From: an uncultured Bacilli bacterium
GTDB taxonomy: Bacteria > Bacillota_I > Bacilli_A > RF39 > UBA660
Direction of reading: 5' to 3'
Length of the DNA: 64,000 nt
Assembly: GCA_934102335.1 (NCBI GenBank)
Contig: CAKOSP010000002.1
Span: 1 to 64,000 of the forward strand
A program made the translations under genes and the position numbers. How positions within the stretch are numbered: position 1 is the first letter of the stretch; each line of letters starts with the position of its first letter. Under the pieces are notes generated by a model. The model ran no database searches and was not told the origin of the DNA. It saw only the letters and a program-made list of their open reading frames with translations. This document shows, in pieces, positions 1-8,104 of the stretch.

Positions 1-42
1 TGAGGTTATTATTACTTTCTTATTTTTTATTTTCTTCAACAT
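1..42 (-). CDS. 5' end of a TasA-like exported protein (runs off the left edge)
   Basis: Only the first 14 codons are in the window. They read MLKKIKNKKVIITS, which closely matches the start of the TasA-like protein at 1701-2711 (MSNKKIIITS). The DNA just upstream also matches: both genes have the same 19-nt leader and the same extended -10 promoter directly behind a terminator. I infer a third copy of the large TasA-like type. Nothing can be said about the rest of the protein. Confidence 0.6.
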   Translation of the reverse strand, partial: MLKKIKNKKVIITS

Positions 43-43
43 A

Positions 44-70
44 ATCACTTATCCTATCATTAATATGATA
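44..70 (-). promoter_or_regulatory. Promoter and 19-nt leader of the left-edge TasA-like gene
   Basis: On the minus strand there is an extended -10 (TGGTATCAT; hexamer at 65-70), followed by the leader TAATGATAGGATAAGTGAT at 44-62 and the ATG at 42. The same leader precedes the genes starting at 2711 and 13474. The AGTGAT part can act as a Shine-Dalgarno. Confidence 0.55.
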
Positions 71-86
71 CCATATTGCAAAGCAT

Positions 87-115
87 AAAAAAACCTGTTT
101 TTTTCAAAACAGGCT
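87..115 (-). terminator. Rho-independent terminator of the sigma factor gene
   Basis: On the minus strand the stem CCTGTTTT/AAAACAGG is followed by a T run. It lies directly after the sigma factor stop codon and directly before the promoter of the left-edge gene. Confidence 0.8.
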
Positions 116-116
116 A

Positions 117-1601
117 TTATTTTTTACTTTTCTTGGCTTTTTTTCGTTCTAGTTTCAATTGACGTTCTTTTCGAATTTCTTCATTTATATTATCAAGATT
201 TTCAAGGGCTATTTGTTCATTTTCCATATAACCAGCTAAAACTCTTGTATATTCTGAATTTCTAAGTTTTCTTAATATATAATCTGTAAGTCTAAACACT
301 GCCTGACTTGATAAATTTAATTTTTTACCAATTTTTTTATACGGTGTAGGTGGATTAGTAAATCTAAGCATTATTATTTCTTGTTCTCTTTCACTTAGAC
401 AAGTTGAAAATAATATTTTTACATCATGTGCTAGACTATCTTTAACTGCAAGTTCATCTACAGTCTCAGAAGTATCAACAATAAATGCACTCATCTCAGT
501 TTTGTCTTCATCATTTATTATAGTATTAAAACTAATAGTATCAACACAGTACTTTTGATATTTTAATGCATCACATAAGGGAACATTCATTTCTAATGCC
601 ATTTCCTCTGGTGTAGGTTCTCTGTTAAGTTTTACTGACAATGTTGAAAAAGCTCTTTTATATCTTACGATTTGTTCCCATAAACCAACAGGTATTCTGA
701 TATTTCTGCCCAATTTTGCAATTGCTCTAACAATTGCCTGTCTGATCCAATAATACGCGAAAGTTGAAAATTCACATCCTTTATCTAAGTCATATTTATC
801 TAAAGCTGTTATAAGACCAATATTTCCTTCTTGAATTAAATCTAAAAATTCTAGGCCACAACCAAGATAATTTTTAGCTACACTGACTACTAACCCCATA
901 TTAGACTCTAAAAATTTCTCTCTTGCTACTGAATCACCCTTTTTAGCTTTAATTAATAGTTCTTTTCTTTTATCAACTGATACCAAACTATTATTATAAA
1001 CATCGCTTAAATACATTTGAAGATCATTATTAAGATTATATTGTGCTAATTCATTACTATTTAAACTGAATTCATCTTGAGCTATTTTAATATTATTTAT
1101 ATCACAATACACTTCTATAATATAGATAAGAGCCATATTTCCATACTTAGTTTTAAACTTGCCAGAAGTAATTTGATATATATTATGATTATACACAGTA
1201 CTAACCATTGTTTTAAATTTTTCATTTTTATCTAGCAATTCTGAAATCAATATTTTATTTGGAATAAAATCAAAAGTTTCAAATAGTTTTTTTAACTCAT
1301 CAAAATATTTTAAACAAACTGCGTAATTTAAAAATCCTTTAAATTTCTCATTAATAAAATCATTAATAAAATTAAAAACAAAATCTTGGTTATCTAATTG
1401 TTTTTGTATATTGTCGATTTCATAATCACTAGAAGATCTACTTTTAGTATAATCTTTTTTTGTTGCTTTAAGTATATCTTGGATGATGTTATTGAATTCT
1501 TTCTCACTTATACCCGTGCCAGCATACTTAATTTTTTCATAGGCATCTGATATAGCCAAGTTAAGACTTTTTTCAGAGTCCAATTTATTATTTTTTTCCA
1601 T
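117..1601 (-). CDS. RNA polymerase sigma-70 family factor, alternative (group 2-like)
   Basis: Directs RNA polymerase to promoters. A region 1.2-like segment (NDLQMYLSDV, about residue 195) leads into region 2 with the hallmark FSTFAYYWIRQAIVRAI, then GRNIRIP, a region 3 with EPTPEEMA, and a region 4 helix-turn-helix (PYKKIGKKLNLSSQAVFRL) before LRKLR. The first 190 residues match no domain I know, and the C-terminus is a Lys-rich tail. Region 4.2 departs clearly from primary RpoD sequence, and no dnaG neighbour is present, so I read it as an alternative sigma factor. The ATG follows GGGGAAATT. It sits between two TasA-like genes; control of them is possible but unproven. Confidence 0.85.
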   Translation of the reverse strand: MEKNNKLDSEKSLNLAISDAYEKIKYAGTGISEKEFNNIIQDILKATKKDYTKSRSSSDYEIDNIQKQLDNQDFVFNFINDFINEKFKGFLNYAVCLKYFDELKKLFETFDFIPNKILISELLDKNEKFKTMVSTVYNHNIYQITSGKFKTKYGNMALIYIIEVYCDINNIKIAQDEFSLNSNELAQYNLNNDLQMYLSDVYNNSLVSVDKRKELLIKAKKGDSVAREKFLESNMGLVVSVAKNYLGCGLEFLDLIQEGNIGLITALDKYDLDKGCEFSTFAYYWIRQAIVRAIAKLGRNIRIPVGLWEQIVRYKRAFSTLSVKLNREPTPEEMALEMNVPLCDALKYQKYCVDTISFNTIINDEDKTEMSAFIVDTSETVDELAVKDSLAHDVKILFSTCLSEREQEIIMLRFTNPPTPYKKIGKKLNLSSQAVFRLTDYILRKLRNSEYTRVLAGYMENEQIALENLDNINEEIRKERQLKLERKKAKKSKK

Positions 1602-1630
1602 AATTTCCCCACATAATTAAAGTAATTTTT

Positions 1631-1659
1631 ATTCTAACATCAAACCCTAATTATGTAAA
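1631..1659 (-). promoter_or_regulatory. Sigma-A-type promoter of the sigma factor gene
   Basis: TTTACA (1654-1659), a 17-nt spacer and TAGAAT (1631-1636) on the minus strand, about 30 nt before the ATG at 1601. Confidence 0.6.
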
Positions 1660-1700
1660 TATTTTTTTTAAAGCCTAATTTTTCAGAATACAAAAAAATT

Positions 1701-2711
1701 TTATATTCTCGTGAATACAAAATTTGAATTAAAAGTTTTATCTAAATTAATATTTTGATTATTATTATAATTTTTAAATGTAACCATGGCATTCCATGTA
1801 TCTGTAGTTGTCGATCCTGCTGCCGCACTAATTGTGTGAGTTGTTGTACTTCCTCCACTAGTTGTTGGAATACAAATCTCTCCAGTTCCATGAGTTATAT
1901 CTTTTGTCAATACTGTGGTTCCATTTTTGGTTACTGTTAGTTCTAAATCTGCATTTTCTATATAACCATATTGATCATATGGTGTTGCTGTCGTACCTTC
2001 TTCTATTTGAATGTTTGAAACTTTTATGGTGCCCCCATCATAAACAGTATTACCATAAAAAAATACCCGAGAATTTAGATCATTTTCTGTTAAAGTTCTT
2101 GGCGTTTCGAAAGGCCAGATATCTTGAGATGTAATTAAATAAATTTTTAAATTATCACTAGTTGTATTTGCATTAAATGTATAGGTTTTTCCTACTTCAC
2201 ACAATGGGCAATAATCTTTTAGCGTCGCTGGTTGTGTTCCAACAACTGGTGCTGATGTTTCACTTCTAATTACAGATAATGTTCCATCATTATTATTAAT
2301 TACCCTTGCTGAAGAAATTACTTTTGAAATATCAAACAAATTAACAGTTCTTCCTAAACTTGTTTCAGTTGAGCTTATCTGTGAATGAACAAATGTGTTT
2401 TCTGTAACATTTAAACATGCTTTATAATTATAACTTGCCGCAGCATCATTTCTTGCTTTTAGTGTTACTGTAGGACTTGTACTTGATGATAGATTTTCCT
2501 TACCACTAGCAAAGTTGGTCTGAGTTGCAGTTATTGATAGATTTGTTCCTTGATTAAATGTTAGACCATCTATAGTTTTAGCCGTTACTGTTGTATTTGT
2601 TGTTGATCCAGTTCCTATTCTTGCTTGAAAGTAGGCATAGGTTGCTGTTAGTGTTCCAACTACCAAAACAGCAACTAAAACTGAAGTTATAATTATTTTT
2701 TTATTACTCAT
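1701..2711 (-). CDS. TasA/camelysin-like exported protein with inserted binding-type module
   Basis: The N-terminus is a signal typical of SipW-processed proteins: NKK, a hydrophobic stretch, then ATYAYFQA at about residue 28. A TasA-like beta core follows in two parts: residues about 46-120 (IDGLTFNQGTNLSITATQ, NYKACLNVTENTF) and 252-336 (TGEICIPTT to the C-terminus). Between them, residues about 121-250 form an extra module that starts NLFDIS and ends IQIEEGTTATPYDQYG. That ending is a hallmark of carbohydrate-binding-like modules in Firmicutes phage and surface proteins (family recollection). The core is nearly the same as in the gene at 47251-48249, but the insert is much more diverged. 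Likely a surface fibre or pilin-like subunit; its ligand is unknown. Confidence 0.7.
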   Translation of the reverse strand: MSNKKIIITSVLVAVLVVGTLTATYAYFQARIGTGSTTNTTVTAKTIDGLTFNQGTNLSITATQTNFASGKENLSSSTSPTVTLKARNDAAASYNYKACLNVTENTFVHSQISSTETSLGRTVNLFDISKVISSARVINNNDGTLSVIRSETSAPVVGTQPATLKDYCPLCEVGKTYTFNANTTSDNLKIYLITSQDIWPFETPRTLTENDLNSRVFFYGNTVYDGGTIKVSNIQIEEGTTATPYDQYGYIENADLELTVTKNGTTVLTKDITHGTGEICIPTTSGGSTTTHTISAAAGSTTTDTWNAMVTFKNYNNNQNINLDKTFNSNFVFTRI

Positions 2712-2717
2712 CTTTCA

Positions 2718-2767
2718 ATCACTTATCCTATCATTACTATGATATCATAGAAAAAAAATAAAAAAAA
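2718..2767 (-). promoter_or_regulatory. Promoter and 19-nt leader of the TasA-like gene at 2711
   Basis: The minus strand has the perfect palindrome CTATGATATCATAG (2737-2750), which contains the extended -10 TGATATCAT (hexamer 2739-2744). The place for a -35 (about 2762-2767) falls in the T-tract of the preceding terminator. The leader TAATGATAGGATAAGTGAT (2718-2736) follows and is identical to the copies at 44-62 and 13478-13496. Confidence 0.6.
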
Positions 2768-2790
2768 GCCTGTTTTTTCAAAAACAGGCT
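2761..2790 (-). terminator. Terminator of the J-domain protein gene
   Basis: On the minus strand AGCCTGTTTTTG/AAAAAACAGGCT is followed by a T run. It is nearly the same hairpin as at 87-115, and again sits just upstream of a TasA-like promoter. Confidence 0.8.
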
Positions 2791-2797
2791 ATTAATT

Positions 2798-4165
2798 TTA
2801 ATATTGATTATTTGGTATCTTTCTTTTTCTAGATGAGCCTCTTTTAAACATAAGTTCAAAATTTAATAATCCCATTTTAATTGAGTTAGTAATTTTTGAA
2901 ATGTTATTAGAGTCTAATTTAATATTTGATAAAACTCTATAATCTACATTAAATGCTTCATATTCCATAATTTTATCTAAATTACTAATTAAATCATATA
3001 CAGTTGCTTTTAATTCTGAATCGTAGATATTTATTGTTTGTCTTAACAAATTATTCTTTATACCTTCAATCCTTTTATAATGATTAAATAATTCTTCATA
3101 ATGTCTTACTACTCTTTGATATTGTTCATTATTAATACAATTTTGTAAAGCTATTTTATAATTTTCAATACAATTTGCATGGTATTTATTTACTGCCAAA
3201 TAGGAATTTAATGAACTTAGTATACTTTTTCTTTCTTCTAAGAATTTTTTATGTTCTAGAATAATGTTACTTAAAAACTCAAGATAATCATAATCAATTA
3301 ATTCCATAATGTACTCAACATTATTATGATAATTATACATAAATTTAGGATTGTCTATAGTTTTATTTATTAGTGTGATAATATTGTATCTATAGGTATT
3401 AATTACTTGCCAATTTTCATTGTAACCAGGTTGTTTTTCATATTCTTTAGAATAATGATTTATTTTTTCATTGGCATAATTGATTATATTTGCTTTTACT
3501 AACGACTCATTCATAGAAAAAGAGTTAACTATATCTTTGATATCATTTACATCATCATTAAAATCTTTTTCTTTTCTTGTGGCAAGTCTTTGCTTAAAAT
3601 TCATAAACAAATTATTTCTATCATATTCATTTAAAAATGGTAAGTTTTCGGAAATTTTGTTATTAAATATTTCAAACAATACTTTGTTATAATCATTTTT
3701 AAATGATTTTATTTTTTCATTTACCATTTGCTTGCTTATTGTTTGAAAATGTTGATCCCATTTTAAATCATGTAGTAAAGACTTATAAACACCTTTTAAA
3801 TATTCTTGTTGCATTAAAATATATTCATCACTATTATCATTAAAATTAAATTTAAATTTACTATTTAAATAAATCATAGCTTTTTCTATGTATTCATTAA
3901 TATTTTGACTTTCTTGCTCACGTTTTGGTGCTTCATATTTTTGTTTTTCGTTAGGTTCTTTATCAAGATATTTTTTTAAGGTATCATATGCCTGATTTAA
4001 TTCAATGGTTTTTTCTTTAGCGTTTGATTCCTTGTTTACATCAGGATGTACTCTAAGTAATGCTTTATGATACGCTTTTTTGACATCACGAGTTGTTAAA
4101 GTATCAACATCACCTTTTATATTTAATAGTTCTTTTGCCTTTATGGCATCTTCCTTACAAATCAT
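2798..4165 (-). CDS. J-domain (DnaJ-like) protein
   Basis: Residues about 1-70 form a J domain with the invariant HPD motif (RVHPDVNKES, near residue 40), which stimulates Hsp70 (DnaK) ATPase activity. The remaining 385 residues are charged and helical and lack the Gly/Phe-rich region, the zinc fingers and the C-terminal client domains of DnaJ. It is therefore a class III J protein with an unknown C-terminal part, not the housekeeping DnaJ. The start ATG has GAGGGGG nine nucleotides upstream. It is transcribed alone from a near-consensus promoter. Confidence 0.8.
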   Translation of the reverse strand: MICKEDAIKAKELLNIKGDVDTLTTRDVKKAYHKALLRVHPDVNKESNAKEKTIELNQAYDTLKKYLDKEPNEKQKYEAPKREQESQNINEYIEKAMIYLNSKFKFNFNDNSDEYILMQQEYLKGVYKSLLHDLKWDQHFQTISKQMVNEKIKSFKNDYNKVLFEIFNNKISENLPFLNEYDRNNLFMNFKQRLATRKEKDFNDDVNDIKDIVNSFSMNESLVKANIINYANEKINHYSKEYEKQPGYNENWQVINTYRYNIITLINKTIDNPKFMYNYHNNVEYIMELIDYDYLEFLSNIILEHKKFLEERKSILSSLNSYLAVNKYHANCIENYKIALQNCINNEQYQRVVRHYEELFNHYKRIEGIKNNLLRQTINIYDSELKATVYDLISNLDKIMEYEAFNVDYRVLSNIKLDSNNISKITNSIKMGLLNFELMFKRGSSRKRKIPNNQY

Positions 4166-4193
4166 TTTTTATTTCCCCCTCAAATATGTAAAA

Positions 4194-4222
4194 ATTATAG
4201 CACAATTGTTTGTATTTGTCAA
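4194..4222 (-). promoter_or_regulatory. Near-consensus sigma-A promoter of the J-domain gene
   Basis: TTGACA (4217-4222), a 17-nt spacer and TATAAT (4194-4199) on the minus strand. Both hexamers match the consensus exactly. Confidence 0.85.
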
Positions 4223-4230
4223 ATTTGCGT

Positions 4231-4256
4231 AAAAAAAGACTAAATTAATTAGTCTC
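4231..4256 (-). terminator. Terminator of the LTA synthase-asnB operon
   Basis: AGACTAA-TTAA-TTAGTCT followed by seven T on the minus strand. The stem overlaps the asnB stop codon. Confidence 0.8.
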
Positions 4257-6068
4257 TTCAAAGAATACTTGATACCATTTTAAGAAACAAAATATGTTCC
4301 AAATCTTTCGGTAATTATCTTTTTTATTTTCTTTATGTTCATCTAAAAGCTTTATTAAAAGTTTATTATTAAAGTATTTTTTTGACGTTTCACTATTAAA
4401 CATATCTTTAATTTCATTATAAACATCTTCTTCTTTCATCCATTCTCTTATTGGAACTGGAAATCCAAGCTTTTTCTTTTTATAAGCTTCAGTTGGAATA
4501 ACTTTTTTAGCTGCATCTCTTAAGGCTACTTTAGTATTTTCTTTAGTAACTTTATATTCAAATGGTAATGATGAAGCTAGTTTAAACACTTCTTTATCAA
4601 TAAATGGGACTCTTCCTTCAATACTTGAGGCCATAGTCATTCTATCTGCTTTTAATAAAATATCTTTCATTAGCCAAAATTTAATATCGATAGCTTGCAT
4701 CTTATCAATGTTTGAATAATCTTTAAATTCTTCGTATACATCTTTAGTCACATCTTGAGCTTGTAATTTATATTTTTTATTTAATAATTTATTAGCCATT
4801 TTTTTAGAAAAATTACGATTAACACCTATATATGAATTTTCTAATTTTTGACCCCTTCTAACCAAGAAATTAAAGCCTCTAACCTCAGGAAATAAGCTTG
4901 CAAATTTACCTATAACATATCTTATTGGGTAAGGTATCTTATTATAAAATTTATAATCAACTTCTTCTCTGTAATAATTATATCCCCCGAAAAACTCGTC
5001 AGCTCCTTCACCAGATAAAACTACTTTTAAATCTTTGCTAGCAAGTTTAGCGACAAAATATAAAGATATAGCTGCAGGATCAGATGTTGGCTCATCTAAG
5101 TGATATATAATTTTTGATAAATTATCCATGTATTCTTTTTTAGTTATTTTTTTTGATTTATTTTTAATATTCAATTTATCAGCTAAATCTTTAGCATAAT
5201 CTATTTCATTATATTTAGGAATATCATAACCAACTGTGTAGGTTTTTTTAGGTTTTGCAAGAGCCACTATGTAAGATGAATCAACTCCACTTGATAAAAA
5301 TGATCCAACCTCAACATCACTTAACAAATGTTTTTTTACTGAATCTTCCATAACATTTCCAATTTCTTCGACGGTTTTTTCATAATCTTTTTTTTCTTCT
5401 TTAAAATCAAGTTTAAAATACTTATCTATTTTTATTTTACCATTTTTGTAAAACAAAGAACAACCTGCGTCAAGGCGATATACATTTTTAAAAAAAGTTT
5501 CAGTCGTAGGCACAAAACTAAATTCTAAGTAGGTTTCTAATATGCTTTCATTAAACTCTTTTTCAAAAGTTGGTACATCCAAAAAAGCTTTTATTTCAGA
5601 TGCAAACATAAATGAATTATTCATATTAGTATAATATAAAGGTTTAATACCAAAGTTATCTCGAGCTAAAAATAAACTTTTATCTTTTTTATTATATATA
5701 GCAAAAGCAAACATTCCTCTTAAATGCTTTGGTAAGTCTTTACCCCAAGTTTCATAGCCATGTACTAATACTTCAGTGTCACTTTTGGTTTTAAATTTAT
5801 GACCTAAAGTCTTTAATTCATCCTTTAATTCAATATAATTATATATTTCCCCATTATAAACAACTATAATATCTTTAGTTTCATTATACATCGGTTGATT
5901 ACCACTTGATAAATCTATTATTGAAAGTCTTTTATGAGCTAACGCTATAAAATCATCGCTGTAAAATCCTTCACCATCAGGTCCACGATGTTCAATTCTT
6001 TTGGCCATCTTTTTTACAATATTTAATTTATCATTACTTTGAATAACTATTCCTGCTATTCCGCACAT
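4245..6068 (-). CDS. asnB: Glutamine-hydrolysing asparagine synthase
   Basis: Makes asparagine from aspartate, glutamine and ATP, or a related amidation. The start must be the ATG giving MCGIAG, because Cys2 is the glutaminase nucleophile. This ATG is three codons inside a longer GTG reading and is preceded by GGTGATTAAT. The N-terminal class II amidotransferase domain (EHRGPDGEG, about residue 26) is followed by the synthetase domain with the PPi loop SSGVDSS and LSGEGADE. The upstream LTA synthase stop (TAA) is one base from this ATG, so the two are translationally coupled. The coupling raises the possibility that an envelope component is amidated, as LtsA-type AsnB homologues do; that is inference. 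Confidence 0.9.
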   Translation of the reverse strand: MCGIAGIVIQSNDKLNIVKKMAKRIEHRGPDGEGFYSDDFIALAHKRLSIIDLSSGNQPMYNETKDIIVVYNGEIYNYIELKDELKTLGHKFKTKSDTEVLVHGYETWGKDLPKHLRGMFAFAIYNKKDKSLFLARDNFGIKPLYYTNMNNSFMFASEIKAFLDVPTFEKEFNESILETYLEFSFVPTTETFFKNVYRLDAGCSLFYKNGKIKIDKYFKLDFKEEKKDYEKTVEEIGNVMEDSVKKHLLSDVEVGSFLSSGVDSSYIVALAKPKKTYTVGYDIPKYNEIDYAKDLADKLNIKNKSKKITKKEYMDNLSKIIYHLDEPTSDPAAISLYFVAKLASKDLKVVLSGEGADEFFGGYNYYREEVDYKFYNKIPYPIRYVIGKFASLFPEVRGFNFLVRRGQKLENSYIGVNRNFSKKMANKLLNKKYKLQAQDVTKDVYEEFKDYSNIDKMQAIDIKFWLMKDILLKADRMTMASSIEGRVPFIDKEVFKLASSLPFEYKVTKENTKVALRDAAKKVIPTEAYKKKKLGFPVPIREWMKEEDVYNEIKDMFNSETSKKYFNNKLLIKLLDEHKENKKDNYRKIWNIFCFLKWYQVFFEETN

Positions 6069-6069
6069 A

Positions 6070-7998
6070 TTAATCACCTAACACTTTCTTGTAATAGTCT
6101 TGAGTCATAATAAGTTTGCTCATATTAACTCTATTAGATACTAAATTATTAATGTTTTTTACATAATTTTCTGGAATTTCTTTTCCTTCTTTAGCAATAA
6201 ATTTATTGGAAGATGTATAATACGTTCCATAATCACTTACCCACGAACGATTTGCAAATATAGCAAGACCTGGTTCGGTACTTAAGATATCTTTTCCAAT
6301 AATTAATCTAGAATCGTATTTAATATTGAATATATTATAAATCGTTGGAAGTACATCAATTTGACTACCAACTTTATCAATATTTATAGTCTTCATTTTA
6401 TTATTCCACAAAATGAAATTACTATGATTTATTTCCACTATAGGATCTTTTTGATAACTTGATAGTTCGTTTACCTCGCTATTAGATAGAAAATATGGAT
6501 AATGATCTCCTACTAAAGCAATTACTGTGTCATCAAGTTTTCCTGCTTCTTTTAACTTAGAAATTAAAGTTTCTAAAGCTTTATCTAATTCTATTTGAGC
6601 TGCCAAATAAACTTTAACTTTTGAAGAATAATCTAAATTTTCTACTAAATCTTTATTTTTACTGGCTATAGCATGACCTGAATATGTATAATCTCCATGA
6701 CCACTTACTGTGGCATAATAAGTCATGAAGGGTTTATCACTATTTATATAATCATCTACTGTGGCATTTATTAGCTCAACATCACTTTCTGGCCATTGTT
6801 TACAATTCATTTTGGATTCTAAGCCATTAAAACAGCCAACAAAATTGTCAAATCCTAAAGCTTTTAAATATAAATATCGATTTTGAAATTTATATGAATG
6901 ATCATGATAAGCATAAGTGTTATACCCTGATTCTTGAAATAAATTAGCTATTCCCATTGGAAAAGCATTTTTTCCTTCTTTCCATGGAGATACAAAACCA
7001 CTAGCAGCATATAATCCTGTAAGTTCTTGGAATTCTCCTCCTATAGTACTGCTTATTGTGGGTGTATAAAAATTATTAAACGTAAATCCTTCGTGAGTCA
7101 GTTTATAAAGAGTTGGAGTTAAATCTTCTCTTACAGCAATTTCATTAAAACTTTCAGCCATGAATAAAATTAAATTTTTATTTTTAAAATAACCTGTATA
7201 TTCGTTTTTGATAGTTCCACTTTCTTGTTCAAAATATTCATGCATGGACTTAATTGTGGAATTACTTTCATTTTCTTTTAAAGATTTAAAATCAATATCC
7301 AAATTATTGTATTCGTACTCTTTTTCTTCTTTATTTTCTGGGTTTGTTGGATTCGTTGTAATAACAACATCTTCTTCAAAATTTATTCCGAGTTTTATTA
7401 TATCTAAAATAAAGGCATCTTTAACACCTAATTTTTCTGTTGCTAAAGTTGTCTCATTATAGTCAAAATAAAGGTTGTAAGGTGAATATTCTTTGTTTTT
7501 ACCAATTAAAAGTGATGTATAAAATAATCCCAACATTGAAAATAACATATATACAAATGGGATTAATTTTTTACCTTTAACTTTTTCAAAATCAATTTTC
7601 TTGGCTAAGAAAAAAGATAAAATAAAAGGAACTAAAAATAAAACAATCCAAATAAAGTTTTTAATAATTAAATGGTATATGTCTGTTGCAAATTCTAAAG
7701 TTTGACCAGCGGCTTTAAATAAATTAAATGAAAAAAATAAACCAAATAAACTATATAAGCATTCCTGAAAAGCAAATAAAAAACCATTCAATCCTAAGAT
7801 AACTTTTAAAAGAATCTTATTAATTTTTTTGTTAAATAAACTACAAACTAATCCATAAATGATAGAGATAGAACCAGAATATAAAAATATATTTATTAAA
7901 GATATATTAAATAATGATTTAAATACTACTAATTTAAATAAAACTTCTAAAAAAAGTAAACTTATAAAAAAATATAATACTTTTACGTATTTATTCAT
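6070..7998 (-). CDS. LTA synthase family membrane sulfatase
   Basis: Five predicted membrane helices fill the first 180 residues or so. A large extracellular alkaline-phosphatase-superfamily domain follows: NLILFMAESFNE, with FYTPTISSTIGGEFQELTG carrying the catalytic Thr/Ser region, then VSGHGDY and VALVGDHYP. This layout matches LtaS-type enzymes that polymerise glycerol phosphate from phosphatidylglycerol on the outer face of the membrane. The length (643 aa) is normal for the family. I chose the ATG at 7998 because AGAGGTG lies eight bases upstream; a GTG three codons earlier is part of that site. It is coupled to asnB. Confidence 0.85.
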   Translation of the reverse strand: MNKYVKVLYFFISLLFLEVLFKLVVFKSLFNISLINIFLYSGSISIIYGLVCSLFNKKINKILLKVILGLNGFLFAFQECLYSLFGLFFSFNLFKAAGQTLEFATDIYHLIIKNFIWIVLFLVPFILSFFLAKKIDFEKVKGKKLIPFVYMLFSMLGLFYTSLLIGKNKEYSPYNLYFDYNETTLATEKLGVKDAFILDIIKLGINFEEDVVITTNPTNPENKEEKEYEYNNLDIDFKSLKENESNSTIKSMHEYFEQESGTIKNEYTGYFKNKNLILFMAESFNEIAVREDLTPTLYKLTHEGFTFNNFYTPTISSTIGGEFQELTGLYAASGFVSPWKEGKNAFPMGIANLFQESGYNTYAYHDHSYKFQNRYLYLKALGFDNFVGCFNGLESKMNCKQWPESDVELINATVDDYINSDKPFMTYYATVSGHGDYTYSGHAIASKNKDLVENLDYSSKVKVYLAAQIELDKALETLISKLKEAGKLDDTVIALVGDHYPYFLSNSEVNELSSYQKDPIVEINHSNFILWNNKMKTINIDKVGSQIDVLPTIYNIFNIKYDSRLIIGKDILSTEPGLAIFANRSWVSDYGTYYTSSNKFIAKEGKEIPENYVKNINNLVSNRVNMSKLIMTQDYYKKVLGD

Positions 7999-8076
7999 GA
8001 TGTACACCTCTTTTTTAGTATATCATAAATAAGTAATAATTCGAAAATATTATTGATAGAAAGACATTTTATTTAC

Positions 8077-8104
8077 TAAAAAAAGTATAGATTTCTCTAT
8101 ACTT
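8077..8104 (-). terminator. Terminator of the NPKTG surface protein gene
   Basis: AAGTATAG-AGAAAT-CTATACTT followed by a T run on the minus strand, overlapping the stop codon. Confidence 0.8.
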
